Assembly: GCA_016776925.1 (NCBI GenBank)
Contig: JADHSL010000022.1
Span: 1-33,394, forward strand
Length of the DNA stretch: 33,394 nucleotides
Source of the DNA: Pirellulales bacterium
Lineage (GTDB): Bacteria; Planctomycetota; Planctomycetia; Pirellulales; UBA1268
Direction of reading: 5' to 3'
Below the pieces are notes generated by a model. It saw nothing but the letters and a program-made list of their open reading frames with translations. It was not told where the DNA came from and searched no databases. Below, in pieces: positions 9,214-18,072 of the stretch. Positions within the stretch are counted from its first letter, which is position 1. Each line of letters begins with the position of its first letter. A program made the position numbers and the translations under genes.

Positions 9214-10842
9214 ATGAAGTCATTTGTATCCCCTTTCGCTGAATCACACTGCCTGGCAGGCAGCCAGAGCCGGCTTTCTACCTTTGCTTCATGCTGCCTT
9301 TTGGTGGCATCGCTCGGAGGGTTTTCTATTACCCCAACGCAAGCTGCAGAATCTGTCGCAAAACCAAATATCATTGTGATCATGGGAGACGATGTTGGCT
9401 ACGGTGATGTCTCCTGCAATGGGGCAACAGCAATCACAACACCAAATATCGATGCCCTTGCTGAACGAGGATTACGGTTCACCAGTGGGTACTGCTCAGC
9501 TTCAACGTGCACACCTACTCGCTACTCTTTCTTAACAGGCAACTATGCATTCCGAAAGAAAGGGACGGGAATTGCCGCTCCGACTGCGCCAGCGATCATT
9601 CAACCGGGCACAGCGACAATCGCATCATTACTTCGTGATGCCGGCTACAACACTGCCGTTGTTGGCAAATGGCATCTTGGGCTAGGCGGACCGAATGGAC
9701 CTGACTGGAACGGGGAACTCAACCCAGGCCCTTTAGAGATTGGCTTTGACACATGCTTTCTTCTCCCCACAACAAATGATCGTGTACCACAGGTATTTGT
9801 TGAAGATCATCATGTCAAGAACCTTGATCCCGATGATCCACTTTGGGTTGGCAAGAAGAATCCATCACCAGACCAGCCAACAGGCGTGTCTGCACGCGAC
9901 ACACTTAAAATGGACTGGTCGCATGGCCACAACCAGACAATTCATAACGGGATAAGCCGTATTGGTTTTTACACAGGTGGAAATGCCGCCAGATTTCGTG
10001 ACGAAGACCTTGCAGACACATGGGTCAAGCAAAGCAAGAAATTCATTCAGCAAGATCGACCGAAAGACCAGCCTTTCTTCCTGTTTTTTGCAGCACACGA
10101 ATGTCATGTTCCTCGAATTGTTCACGAGCGATTCCAGGGAACGTCACAATTAGGGCCACGAGGCGACGCCATCCTTGAGCTTGATTGGTGTGTCGGTGAA
10201 CTGACACAAACGCTAGCAGATGAAGGCCTTACAAACGACACACTGATTGTGTTTTGTAGCGACAATGGCCCGGTCCTCGATGATGGCTACAAAGATCAGG
10301 CCATTGAAAAAAATGGTTCCCACCATGCGGCCGGTCCTTATTCAGGAGGCAAATACAGTGTCTATGAAGGAGGGACGCGGACCCCTTTTATTACGTGCTG
10401 GCCGGGTACTATTACCCCAGGTGTGTCAGATGAAATGGTGTGCACAATCGATTTGGCAACGAGTCTTAACTACCTTGTGAATCACCACATTCACGAGAAC
10501 GATTGTCTTGATAGCCTTGATGTCAGTGATGCACTCCTTGGCAAAGAAGGAGCGAAGGGACGAGATCACCTGATCCAACAGGATAACGGGAATAACGGAA
10601 ACTACGGACTCCGCGTTGGCAACTGGAAATTACTCCGACACGAACGTGGTAAAGCACGCAATGTCGTGGTTGAGCAGGAACTTGCAAACACGACCGTCCC
10701 CAAATACCAACTTTTCGATCTCAATGCCGATCCTGCAGAAAAGAACAATCTGTACCAAACCGCAACAAAGCAGGCCCAGGCTCTCACAGCCCAACTTCAA
10801 GAAGCAATTGACAACGGACGAACTCGCCCAACCAGTCATTAG
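9214..10842 (+). CDS. Secreted sulfatase (CTPTR type)
   Basis: The protein has 542 residues from the ATG at 9214, which follows an AAGGAT-like ribosome site and begins a long signal sequence ending near PTQAA (about residue 45). A GTG-started upstream extension from 9085 is less likely because it would bury the signal. The type I sulfatase core is complete: metal-binding GDD at 58-60, formylglycine motif CTPTR at C99, GKWHLG, the AAHECHVP histidine segment, and CSDNGP near residue 350. It should hydrolyse sulfate esters after maturation by a formylglycine-generating enzyme, which is not encoded here. It lies 151 bp after the sulfatase-agarase fusion, so it probably acts on the same polysaccharide. 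The exact substrate cannot be read from sequence. Confidence 0.92.
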   Translation: MKSFVSPFAESHCLAGSQSRLSTFASCCLLVASLGGFSITPTQAAESVAKPNIIVIMGDDVGYGDVSCNGATAITTPNIDALAERGLRFTSGYCSASTCTPTRYSFLTGNYAFRKKGTGIAAPTAPAIIQPGTATIASLLRDAGYNTAVVGKWHLGLGGPNGPDWNGELNPGPLEIGFDTCFLLPTTNDRVPQVFVEDHHVKNLDPDDPLWVGKKNPSPDQPTGVSARDTLKMDWSHGHNQTIHNGISRIGFYTGGNAARFRDEDLADTWVKQSKKFIQQDRPKDQPFFLFFAAHECHVPRIVHERFQGTSQLGPRGDAILELDWCVGELTQTLADEGLTNDTLIVFCSDNGPVLDDGYKDQAIEKNGSHHAAGPYSGGKYSVYEGGTRTPFITCWPGTITPGVSDEMVCTIDLATSLNYLVNHHIHENDCLDSLDVSDALLGKEGAKGRDHLIQQDNGNNGNYGLRVGNWKLLRHERGKARNVVVEQELANTTVPKYQLFDLNADPAEKNNLYQTATKQAQALTAQLQEAIDNGRTRPTSH

Positions 10843-10923
10843 CAAAGCACCTGCTCTATGACGTTACACCAACATACCTTCCGTATACCTATCGTTGACT
10901 TTGTACTGTAATTAAGCGAACCA

Positions 10924-12183
10924 ATGAAACTTCAATCACTTTTTATGCTGCTTGTCTCTTTAGGTTTACTTGCCCTATGCGTTGAGCTTGGTGCAGCGAC
11001 TCCTGATCAATGGCCGCGGTTCCGCGGGGCTGACGGCACTGGAATCACAGGTGGTGAAAAACTTTTACCATCATGGACGACTGAAGACTGGACGTGGCAG
11101 GTAGACCTTCCAGGAATAGGACATTCTTCACCCATTGTGTGGAATGGAAAAATATACCTCACGTCTGCCGATGAAGAGAACAAAGTACGGCATCTATTCT
11201 GTCATGATCTTGACACTGGAAAGCTTGCTTGGACTCAAGAGTTCCCTGGTGAAATAGAACGGCACCACAAACAAAACAGTTCGGCATCCAGTACGGTAAC
11301 GGCTGACTCACGGGGCATCTATTGGCTTTGGGGAACAAGTCAAAACGTTCGGCTTGAAGCCCTTACCCATGACGGAAAGTCACGATGGAGCATTGACCTT
11401 GGCCCATATATAGGCCATCACGGTTTCGGCGGCTCACCCGTAGTCTGGAAAGACACTGTCATTGTCCCACTTGAACAAGACACCCAAGGAACTGTAATTG
11501 GAATCGATGCGAGCACCGGAAAGGAGCGGTGGAGGCTAGCGCGTGACGGTGCCGAAAAGGCGGCGTACTCCACGCCACTTGTTCTGACTCATACAGGACG
11601 TGACACACAAGTTATCTGTACGAGTAAGGCGCACGGCATGTATGCAATTAACCCCGAAAATGGAACTGTGCTCTGGGAAAACAAATGCTTTTCTTTAAGA
11701 ACCGTCGCCTCACCTATCTGCGCGGGAAATCTGCTGATAGGAACCTGTGGCAGTGGTGGTGGTGGAAGCAATCTTCTTGTTGCTCTCAAACCTCCTGCAA
11801 CAAAAGACGACACCAGTGAAATCATTTATGAAGTACCTCGAAGCACAGCACCTTACGTTCCAACACCACTTTTTTCTCAAGGTCGCCTCTATCTCTGGGG
11901 AGACAAAGGCGTCGTAACATGCCTCCACGCAACACGTGGAGAAATCATCTGGAAGGAACGTGTTGGTGGCAACTTTTCGTCATCGCCAATACTGATTGGA
12001 GACCAGATTCTTAATATCTCGAGCGACGGAGAAATGGTAGCTCTTGTTGATGATGAGGAATTTAGGATTCTAGGGAGACGTGACATTGGCGAAGAATGTC
12101 GAGCAACTCCAGCCGTTGCTGAAGGATTTATGGTCATAAGAACCAAAAGCAAACTTTTCTGCCTCAAGATTTCAAAGTCGTAG
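10924..12183 (+). CDS. PQQ-type beta-propeller repeat protein
   Basis: The protein has 419 residues with a signal peptide of about 25 residues, so it is periplasmic or paryphoplasmic. After the signal it carries the planctomycete propeller opening WPRFRGADGTGIT, then repeated blades with the pattern 'hydrophobic strand, G-x-I-Y, D-T/A-x-T-G-K-x-x-W' (for example HDLDTGKLAWTQEF, IDASTGKERWRL, INPENGTVLWENK). These are PQQ-like / BamB-like blades. Residues needed to bind PQQ cannot be confirmed, so it may be an enzyme, a binding protein or a scaffold. It is the last gene of the left plus-strand unit, 81 bp after the sulfatase. A paralogue with the same opening motif is at 22672-23964, also next to a DUF1549/DUF1501 pair. 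Confidence 0.88.
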   Translation: MKLQSLFMLLVSLGLLALCVELGAATPDQWPRFRGADGTGITGGEKLLPSWTTEDWTWQVDLPGIGHSSPIVWNGKIYLTSADEENKVRHLFCHDLDTGKLAWTQEFPGEIERHHKQNSSASSTVTADSRGIYWLWGTSQNVRLEALTHDGKSRWSIDLGPYIGHHGFGGSPVVWKDTVIVPLEQDTQGTVIGIDASTGKERWRLARDGAEKAAYSTPLVLTHTGRDTQVICTSKAHGMYAINPENGTVLWENKCFSLRTVASPICAGNLLIGTCGSGGGGSNLLVALKPPATKDDTSEIIYEVPRSTAPYVPTPLFSQGRLYLWGDKGVVTCLHATRGEIIWKERVGGNFSSSPILIGDQILNISSDGEMVALVDDEEFRILGRRDIGEECRATPAVAEGFMVIRTKSKLFCLKISKS

Positions 12184-12194
12184 TGTCCCCAGCT

Positions 12195-12362
12195 CTACTC
12201 AATGCAATCTGCTTGTAAATCATCTTCTTCGAAGACTTCTTGGACCGCATCGAACGGAGCATCTTCGTCTGCAGGCTGCCGGAGATGGTCCCACAACGAA
12301 GGACCGACGGACGCGTAAAACATCTCAAAAACGTCTAATTCATCTTTTTTTTGCGATGACAT
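12195..12362 (-). CDS. Possible small acidic protein
   Basis: A 55-residue frame starts at an ATG at 12362 (minus strand), with a weak GGAA upstream. The product is rich in Asp and Glu (runs such as ADEDAP and EEDD near the C-terminus) and has no signal peptide or membrane segment. It ends 11 bp from the stop of the convergent propeller gene and lies 111 bp downstream of the esterase gene on the same strand. I recognise no family. It could be a genuine small protein or chance coding in a gap; the amino-acid composition is the only argument for it. Confidence 0.3.
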   Translation of the reverse strand: MSSQKKDELDVFEMFYASVGPSLWDHLRQPADEDAPFDAVQEVFEEDDLQADCIE

Positions 12363-12473
12363 GACAAGTTCCAGGGTGTTGAAAAACCAATTCCACAATT
12401 GTGGCAGGACGCTACGCCGAAGCAAGCAATCGCGCAATAGCAATAAAACCCTAGAATTAAAGACTTTTTCAAA

Positions 12474-13589
12474 CTACTTACCGTCTCCACGAAGGACGCG
12501 ATCAAAGAATTCACGCATTGCTGGCACCGTTTCAGATGCATGCTGCCGAAAAACGCCATGTCCAGCACCATCGATCCGAAGATACGTTACATCCTGAGAA
12601 TTCTTTTCATGAAAAAGCGCATGAAGATCGTCACTCTGCTGCACAGGCACTGTCGTGTCAGCAGTGCCATGCACCATGAGAAACGGTGGCGAAGCACTCG
12701 TCACATACGTGACTGGTGAGGCCAACTCCATGACCTGTTCTGTATCTCTCTCACCAAAGAGTGCTGCAGCGCGACCACCTCCACTCCGAACTTCTTCGCC
12801 CCACAAACGAAAGTTAGTCGGCGTTGCAGAACAGCAAACTGCTCGCACAGCACTCGAGTATTCACGATAGGGGCCATCACCCTCTAGTTCATCTTGCGTC
12901 GATGAAAGACCGAGCATCGCCACAAGGTGTGCACCTGCCGAGTTCCCATACGCACCAAAGTTATTGACATCAATTGACAATTCTTCTGCATGGGCGCGTA
13001 ACCATCGTACAGCCGACTTACAGTCGGCAATACAGTCAAGGATCGTACCCTCATCTACCAGACGATAGTTAATTGAAGCACAAACGTAACCACGAGAGGC
13101 ATACTCAAGCGGATAGTCTCGAAAAACTCCTGAAGACTTGTCTCCGTTGCGCCATCCTCCACCGTGAATAAAAACAACAACTGGATATAGTTTTTCTTTA
13201 CCGTTCTTAGGAAGCATAAGGTCTAGCTTCCATTTTTCATTCCCCTCCCGGTACGAGATGTTCTCTCTGAGTTCGACATTTTCCGGCACCGAAGGTTTTG
13301 TTCCTAACGCCCCCTGCCCGTTGGATGTGCGCAACCGTTCAAATAACTGCGAGAGTTCTTCTCCGTCGAGACGTCCATTTCCGTCCTGATCGATACGGTC
13401 GAAATTGGCTTGCATTCGCCACTTCGCCTCGCTGCGACTGATGGCTCCATCGTTGTCATCATCCATCTGATTAAGTGCCCATTGCATACCTTTTGGTTGC
13501 TGGGCAATAGCCAGCCGCGGTTGGCTGTTGAAAACAGATGCGATGCAGAATACCGTGGTTGCAATTAAGTACAATTGAATCTGTTTCAT
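12474..13589 (-). CDS. EF-hand-tagged secreted alpha/beta hydrolase (esterase-like)
   Basis: The protein has 371 residues with a signal peptide of about 30 residues. Two canonical EF-hand calcium loops come first, DDDNDGAISRSE at 43-54 and DQDGNGRLDGEE at 67-78. After a linker, an alpha/beta hydrolase of the BD-FAE/lipase type begins near residue 105, with oxyanion motif HGGGW at 142-146, nucleophile S217 in GNSAG, acid D311 (HGTADTTVP) and H344 (GAGHG). The triad looks complete, so carboxyl-ester hydrolysis is likely, possibly of acetyl or other ester groups on a polysaccharide. The EF-hands suggest calcium-dependent folding or attachment. The gene follows the beta-helix gene by 75 bp in the minus-strand sulfatase unit. 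Substrate is unknown. Confidence 0.9.
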   Translation of the reverse strand: MKQIQLYLIATTVFCIASVFNSQPRLAIAQQPKGMQWALNQMDDDNDGAISRSEAKWRMQANFDRIDQDGNGRLDGEELSQLFERLRTSNGQGALGTKPSVPENVELRENISYREGNEKWKLDLMLPKNGKEKLYPVVVFIHGGGWRNGDKSSGVFRDYPLEYASRGYVCASINYRLVDEGTILDCIADCKSAVRWLRAHAEELSIDVNNFGAYGNSAGAHLVAMLGLSSTQDELEGDGPYREYSSAVRAVCCSATPTNFRLWGEEVRSGGGRAAALFGERDTEQVMELASPVTYVTSASPPFLMVHGTADTTVPVQQSDDLHALFHEKNSQDVTYLRIDGAGHGVFRQHASETVPAMREFFDRVLRGDGK

Positions 13590-13664
13590 GCTTCCATCTC
13601 CTCAAACAAGAGCCCTTACAATGTGATGCTCATCGTATTACAGAACAGACGGGCTCGAAACCAC

Positions 13665-15881
13665 CTACTGAACATCCGGACTATGAAATCCCGAATTGTC
13701 ATGAAAGCCATTTGTTTCTGGCTTGATAGTCCAGTTCCGGATGTCCACGTCATTACCGCCAATATTACTCTGAGAAACATAATTATCACGAGCATACTTT
13801 TTCATCAGAATGGCTGATCGCCCATTTAGATTTTCGAGTCTGTTGTTAAAAAAATAATTATTCTCCGTGGTTCGATCAGCTGCTCTACCACCAAGTGAAA
13901 GCCCACTTCGATTGGCTTCCATTTGCACGTCTCCTCGAATCACATTACACGCCACAACGTTTTTCTCTGTTTTGCCCTGAACGTTCTCTGTCCACATGCA
14001 GATCCCATTTGCAGGATTCTTTTCACAGAAATTTGCAAAAGCCGTGTTTGATTTCACGCATTCCTCAAAAAAGATCCCTGAGTGGTACGTGTTACGGGTG
14101 ACCGTGTTAAAGATAGCCGCGCTATGAAAACAGTACGCATCAAAATCGATTGAAAAACCACCCGCAGAACAGACGTTTCCAAGTGCATAGACACGTTTTG
14201 ACACATGCGCCCAAATGCCTCGATGGCCTGGGTCACGAATATCACAGCCACGAACGACAAATGGCCCGTAGTGCTTCTTGGAACTCACGGCGTTCACTGA
14301 GTTACTGCCAACACCACCATGTTCAGAATGTAGGTCAATACTCACGCCTTCGAGCAGCAATGCATTCTTTGCGTCCGCTCCACTCACTGCAGAAAACACT
14401 TTTTGATCTGAAATAATTTGACCGCCCGAAAATGAATTGCAGCCCTTTCCCTTCATGGAAACCAATTCAAATAAATCTGCATCCTTTGCTTCATATCTAT
14501 TGATAATTTTTCCATCAAGAATCACACATGTATTATCTGGAAGTGAAAGCCCTTCTTGAGATCGATTCACAAACGCACCTTGCATAAAGACAACAAGAAC
14601 CGCATCTGGATGAGCCAACCGTTCTTCCTCAAGCTTCCGGTTAACTTCGCGCGTATCAACTTCCTCCTGACCTGCTTCAATGACGACCTGACGGCGAATC
14701 AGAGGTTTTGCGTTCTCCGAGCCACTCCTCCAGACAACAGGATCGTCATGAAAGTTTGAAGCCGTTGGTGGCTTGAAGTATGCGACGCCCGACCCACTTA
14801 CTGCATCAGCTGACACACCATGATTCGAGCAGAGAATATTGCGGGATCCACCTACCTGCACCTCGTTTCGATTTCCAAATGTATTCCACCCCACCGTCGC
14901 TTCTTTTCCGTCGAACACAATCCCAGTCTCGTTGTCACGGATTATATTCTCATATACCAGCGAATACTCTGAATCGCTGGCGAGGAGAACGCCGGTGACA
15001 TTGCGAAATACTTGATTACGCACAAGCAGCGCGCCTGCTGAGTGGATAACAATCCCGGCTCCACTTGCTTCACAAAGAGTATTTGCAACGACTGACGAAG
15101 GAGAATCGAGAACTATCGCAGCACGGCCAGCCGAAGTAATTTTACTATCGAGCACAATACAGGCGGGAGACTGGCTCACGACAACGCCATTCCCTTGACA
15201 CTCCGAAATTACAGACCGAGTCAACGACACAGGTTCGTCATATCGCTCAACACCCCGACCAATAACGCGGACACCATCTTCACGACACCCGGCAATTGAC
15301 ACCTGATCGAGATGAATCTTCCCGCTGTTCTGAATGAGAATCCCAACATCTACAGCCTGATTGCCAAAAAACAGTGCGTCGACTGGCAGCCGTCTTGGTT
15401 TCCGTGGGTCAATGGCCCCCGTAATACTGATATATCCTTTATCTTGAATCGTCAGGAGAGAAGTGGCGGTGCAGTTCGAAGTTGCAACAAGTTGTGAACT
15501 TTCTTCGAACACAAAGCATGTCCTGCCGTGCGGCGACAAGGGAGCGTCCGTAATCCGAAGAGTCCCTGTCACTCGGATGAGAAAAACAGCAGCTGGATTT
15601 TGAGCATGATGATGGTCAAGAATAATCTGCGCGTCATTGGCCGACATCGTCCCAATCTCAAACCTATCAATATGCTCCCGGGGATGAGTGACAAACGGCA
15701 GTGACGGTGCTGTATAGAAATCAGGGAAGAGATTTGTCTCACTTCGCTTCAGGAAAGCCTGAGCTCGCGTCTGCGGCAGGAGCCATGCAGGCTTCGTGTC
15801 ATCCGCAGTGGCGGTCGCCCCACCGAACAAACGTATCGCACACACTGCCACGAAACAGAGACTTGTAATTAGACTATTCAT
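13665..15881 (-). CDS. Large secreted right-handed parallel beta-helix protein
   Basis: The protein has 738 residues with a signal peptide of about 26 residues. Most of it consists of short irregular repeats typical of parallel beta-helix rungs (G-x-G-I-V, N-x-x-x-x-N-x-x-G-I, NNYFFNNRLENL). There appear to be two helix segments, about 130-370 and 440-725, separated by a region around residues 375-435. This fold is shared by pectate-lyase-like enzymes, NosD/CASH proteins, alginate-lyase families and GH82 iota-carrageenases. I cannot identify a catalytic site, so the function could be polysaccharide lyase, glycosidase or binding. The gene sits 18 bp after the peroxiredoxin gene and 75 bp before the esterase gene on the same strand, which supports a role in polysaccharide processing. 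Confidence 0.87.
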   Translation of the reverse strand: MNSLITSLCFVAVCAIRLFGGATATADDTKPAWLLPQTRAQAFLKRSETNLFPDFYTAPSLPFVTHPREHIDRFEIGTMSANDAQIILDHHHAQNPAAVFLIRVTGTLRITDAPLSPHGRTCFVFEESSQLVATSNCTATSLLTIQDKGYISITGAIDPRKPRRLPVDALFFGNQAVDVGILIQNSGKIHLDQVSIAGCREDGVRVIGRGVERYDEPVSLTRSVISECQGNGVVVSQSPACIVLDSKITSAGRAAIVLDSPSSVVANTLCEASGAGIVIHSAGALLVRNQVFRNVTGVLLASDSEYSLVYENIIRDNETGIVFDGKEATVGWNTFGNRNEVQVGGSRNILCSNHGVSADAVSGSGVAYFKPPTASNFHDDPVVWRSGSENAKPLIRRQVVIEAGQEEVDTREVNRKLEEERLAHPDAVLVVFMQGAFVNRSQEGLSLPDNTCVILDGKIINRYEAKDADLFELVSMKGKGCNSFSGGQIISDQKVFSAVSGADAKNALLLEGVSIDLHSEHGGVGSNSVNAVSSKKHYGPFVVRGCDIRDPGHRGIWAHVSKRVYALGNVCSAGGFSIDFDAYCFHSAAIFNTVTRNTYHSGIFFEECVKSNTAFANFCEKNPANGICMWTENVQGKTEKNVVACNVIRGDVQMEANRSGLSLGGRAADRTTENNYFFNNRLENLNGRSAILMKKYARDNYVSQSNIGGNDVDIRNWTIKPETNGFHDNSGFHSPDVQ

Positions 15882-15899
15882 GATGCGACAGGCACTTCG

Positions 15900-16466
15900 T
15901 CACTCCACCGCTTGGATAAACATTTCAACTGCATCTGGATCGGACTTTGCTCGAACACTGTCATCTCGATGAACAACCTTGCCATTCCGATCAATGACAA
16001 ATGTCCATCGTTTTGCCGTTGCAGTCCGTGTCAGATCAACATCAACACCATCGATTGACTTTGTAACGGTCTTTTCACCTCGAGAAACGGGCACTCCGAA
16101 AAGTTCCGCAATCTTTCCATCTGTATCCGCAAGTAGCGTGAAGTTCAACTGATGGGCTTTTTTGAAAACCTGGTGATTCTTTACCGTATCACCGCTTACT
16201 CCAATTACTTCTGCGTTAAGCTTTGAAAACCTTTCCATTCTGTCTCGGTACCCACATGCCTGGGCTGTGCACCCACCTGTCATATCTGCCGGATAGAAAT
16301 ACAGAACCACCATCTTTTTGCCAATGTGGTCCGTTGATTTCCATACCTTGCCCTCGTCGTCAGTTGCCTCAAAAGCAGGGACTGGCTCATTCAGCCCAAT
16401 GGCAAATGCCTCAAGACCACACATCAAGATGCTCATGAGGGCAAAGATAAAAATAGTGTTTTTCAT
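15900..16466 (-). CDS. Exported BCP/AhpC-TSA-type peroxiredoxin
   Basis: The protein has 188 residues. Unlike cytoplasmic Bcp it begins with a signal peptide (cleavage near AFA at 20-22), so it should act outside the cytoplasm. The peroxiredoxin motif PADMTGGC gives peroxidatic C66, and C71 five residues later (CTAQAC) matches the resolving cysteine of BCP/PrxQ-type enzymes. The thioredoxin fold continues through YFYPADM and TFVIDRNGKVVHR. It would reduce peroxides using a thiol partner not seen here. An excellent GAGGA ribosome site precedes the start. It lies 19 bp after the upstream sulfatase and 18 bp before the beta-helix gene, so the three are almost certainly one transcript. Its presence suggests that peroxide is generated near this pathway. 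Confidence 0.93.
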   Translation of the reverse strand: MKNTIFIFALMSILMCGLEAFAIGLNEPVPAFEATDDEGKVWKSTDHIGKKMVVLYFYPADMTGGCTAQACGYRDRMERFSKLNAEVIGVSGDTVKNHQVFKKAHQLNFTLLADTDGKIAELFGVPVSRGEKTVTKSIDGVDVDLTRTATAKRWTFVIDRNGKVVHRDDSVRAKSDPDAVEMFIQAVE

Positions 16467-16485
16467 AAATACGGTTCCTCGTGTT

Positions 16486-18072
16486 TTAGCTGCCTTTATT
16501 TGCAGCCTGAATTTGATCCATGACTTTTTTCAGATTAAACGAACCAGGTGTTTGGCTTGGTGGATATTCCGCGAGCGTTTGTAAGAACTGGGCAACATAC
16601 TGCTGCATGGGAACGAGGACAAACACTCGATTAATAAACCAGTCATCATAGGTATTGCTGTTGTGCTGCGCCTTTTCAAACGGATCACGCCGCAGATTAA
16701 ACAATAACGGCACTCGCAACTCGGTAAAAGGTTCTCGCCAGACACCAAACCCCTGTCCTCTATTCTCTAGAAATACACCCTTCCACTGCCCAAGCCTCAA
16801 GGCCACTACCTGACCATCGTCATTCACATACATGAATTCTTTTCGCGACGATTCTGATGTCTTACCCATTAGGTACTGAAGCTGATTGTGGCCATCAATG
16901 TAGTTGCGGTATGTACGACCATTTAACATTATCCCCTTCTTGAGTTTCTCTTTGATACCAGCTTCACCGGCAACTGCTGCGAATGTCGGCAGCCAATCTT
17001 CGTGGGCCACAATACCATTGAGCGTCACACCGGCAGGAAAATGTTTCGGCCACCGCACGAATGCTGGAACGCGATAGGCTCCTTCCCAATTGCTGTTTTT
17101 TTCGCTTCGGAAGGGTGTCGTCGCTGAATCGGGCCAGGTGTTGAAGTGTGGCCCATTGTCGGTGGAATACATAACAATGGTATTTTCAGCAAGACCGAGC
17201 TCATCAAGGTGATCCAGTAATTCACCTACCTGCATGTCATGCTCCACCATACCATCGTGATATTCATTCCCTGTTGGGCCGGAAAGACCGGCATGCTCTT
17301 TCTTCACATGAGTTCGAAAGTGCATTCGTGTAGCATTCCACCAACAGAAAAATGGTTTGCCCCCGGCCGCCTGCCTTTTGACAAAATTCTTGGCTGCTAG
17401 AACCGTTTCTTCATCAATCGTTTCCATTCGCTTCTTCGTCAACGGACCGGTGTTTTCAATTGTCTGCGTACCGTCAGGATTCGCGCGACACTTGAGGACG
17501 CCTCGGGGCCCATATTGTTCCTGAAAAGTTTTCCCACTTGGCATGACAAGGTCATTAGGATAGTCCCTGTTCTCTGGTTCTTCTTCAGCATTCAAATGAT
17601 ACAGATTGCCAAAAAATTCATCGAAACCGTTATTCGTTGGCAGATGTTCATCACGGTCGCCAAAATGGTTTTTTCCAAACTGACCAGTTGCGTACCCCTG
17701 CTCCTTGAGGACAGCAGCAATAGTCGCATCACTTGTCTGCCAGCCTTCTTTGGCTCCAGGCAGGCCAACTTTTGTCATGCCTGTTCGAAGTGGGACATTG
17801 CCGCCCATAAATGCCGCCCGGCCGGCCGTGCAGCTTTGTTGCCCGTAGTAATCAGTAAATGAAATCCCCTCACGTGCAATTCGATCAATGTTTGGGGTTT
17901 CGTAACCCATCATGCCGTTGTTGTTGTGGCTGATGTTCCACATACCGACGTCGTCTCCCCAAATTACAAGAATATTTGGACGGTCATCTGCACAGACATC
18001 ATGGGCACATAAAAAAAAGACACCAAAGAATGCTGTTAAAGAAATAAACCAGCAACGCCAAAGTGTGGACAT
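16486..18072 (-). CDS. Secreted arylsulfatase-like sulfatase (CTAGR type)
   Basis: The protein has 528 residues from the ATG at 18072, chosen because it begins a normal signal peptide (MSTLWRCWFISLTAFFGVFF, cleavage near VCA) just after a GAGAAGG ribosome site. The frame stays open to 18204, but that extension has no signal character and covers a likely regulatory repeat. Sulfatase features: metal-binding GDD at 39-41, formylglycine motif CTAGR at C81 (the alanine variant of C-x-P-x-R, recognised in the family), GKNHFGD, and STDNGPHFN. It hydrolyses a sulfate ester of unknown location. It is the first gene of a minus-strand unit that continues with peroxiredoxin, beta-helix protein and EF-hand esterase. 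Confidence 0.92.
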   Translation of the reverse strand: MSTLWRCWFISLTAFFGVFFLCAHDVCADDRPNILVIWGDDVGMWNISHNNNGMMGYETPNIDRIAREGISFTDYYGQQSCTAGRAAFMGGNVPLRTGMTKVGLPGAKEGWQTSDATIAAVLKEQGYATGQFGKNHFGDRDEHLPTNNGFDEFFGNLYHLNAEEEPENRDYPNDLVMPSGKTFQEQYGPRGVLKCRANPDGTQTIENTGPLTKKRMETIDEETVLAAKNFVKRQAAGGKPFFCWWNATRMHFRTHVKKEHAGLSGPTGNEYHDGMVEHDMQVGELLDHLDELGLAENTIVMYSTDNGPHFNTWPDSATTPFRSEKNSNWEGAYRVPAFVRWPKHFPAGVTLNGIVAHEDWLPTFAAVAGEAGIKEKLKKGIMLNGRTYRNYIDGHNQLQYLMGKTSESSRKEFMYVNDDGQVVALRLGQWKGVFLENRGQGFGVWREPFTELRVPLLFNLRRDPFEKAQHNSNTYDDWFINRVFVLVPMQQYVAQFLQTLAEYPPSQTPGSFNLKKVMDQIQAANKGS

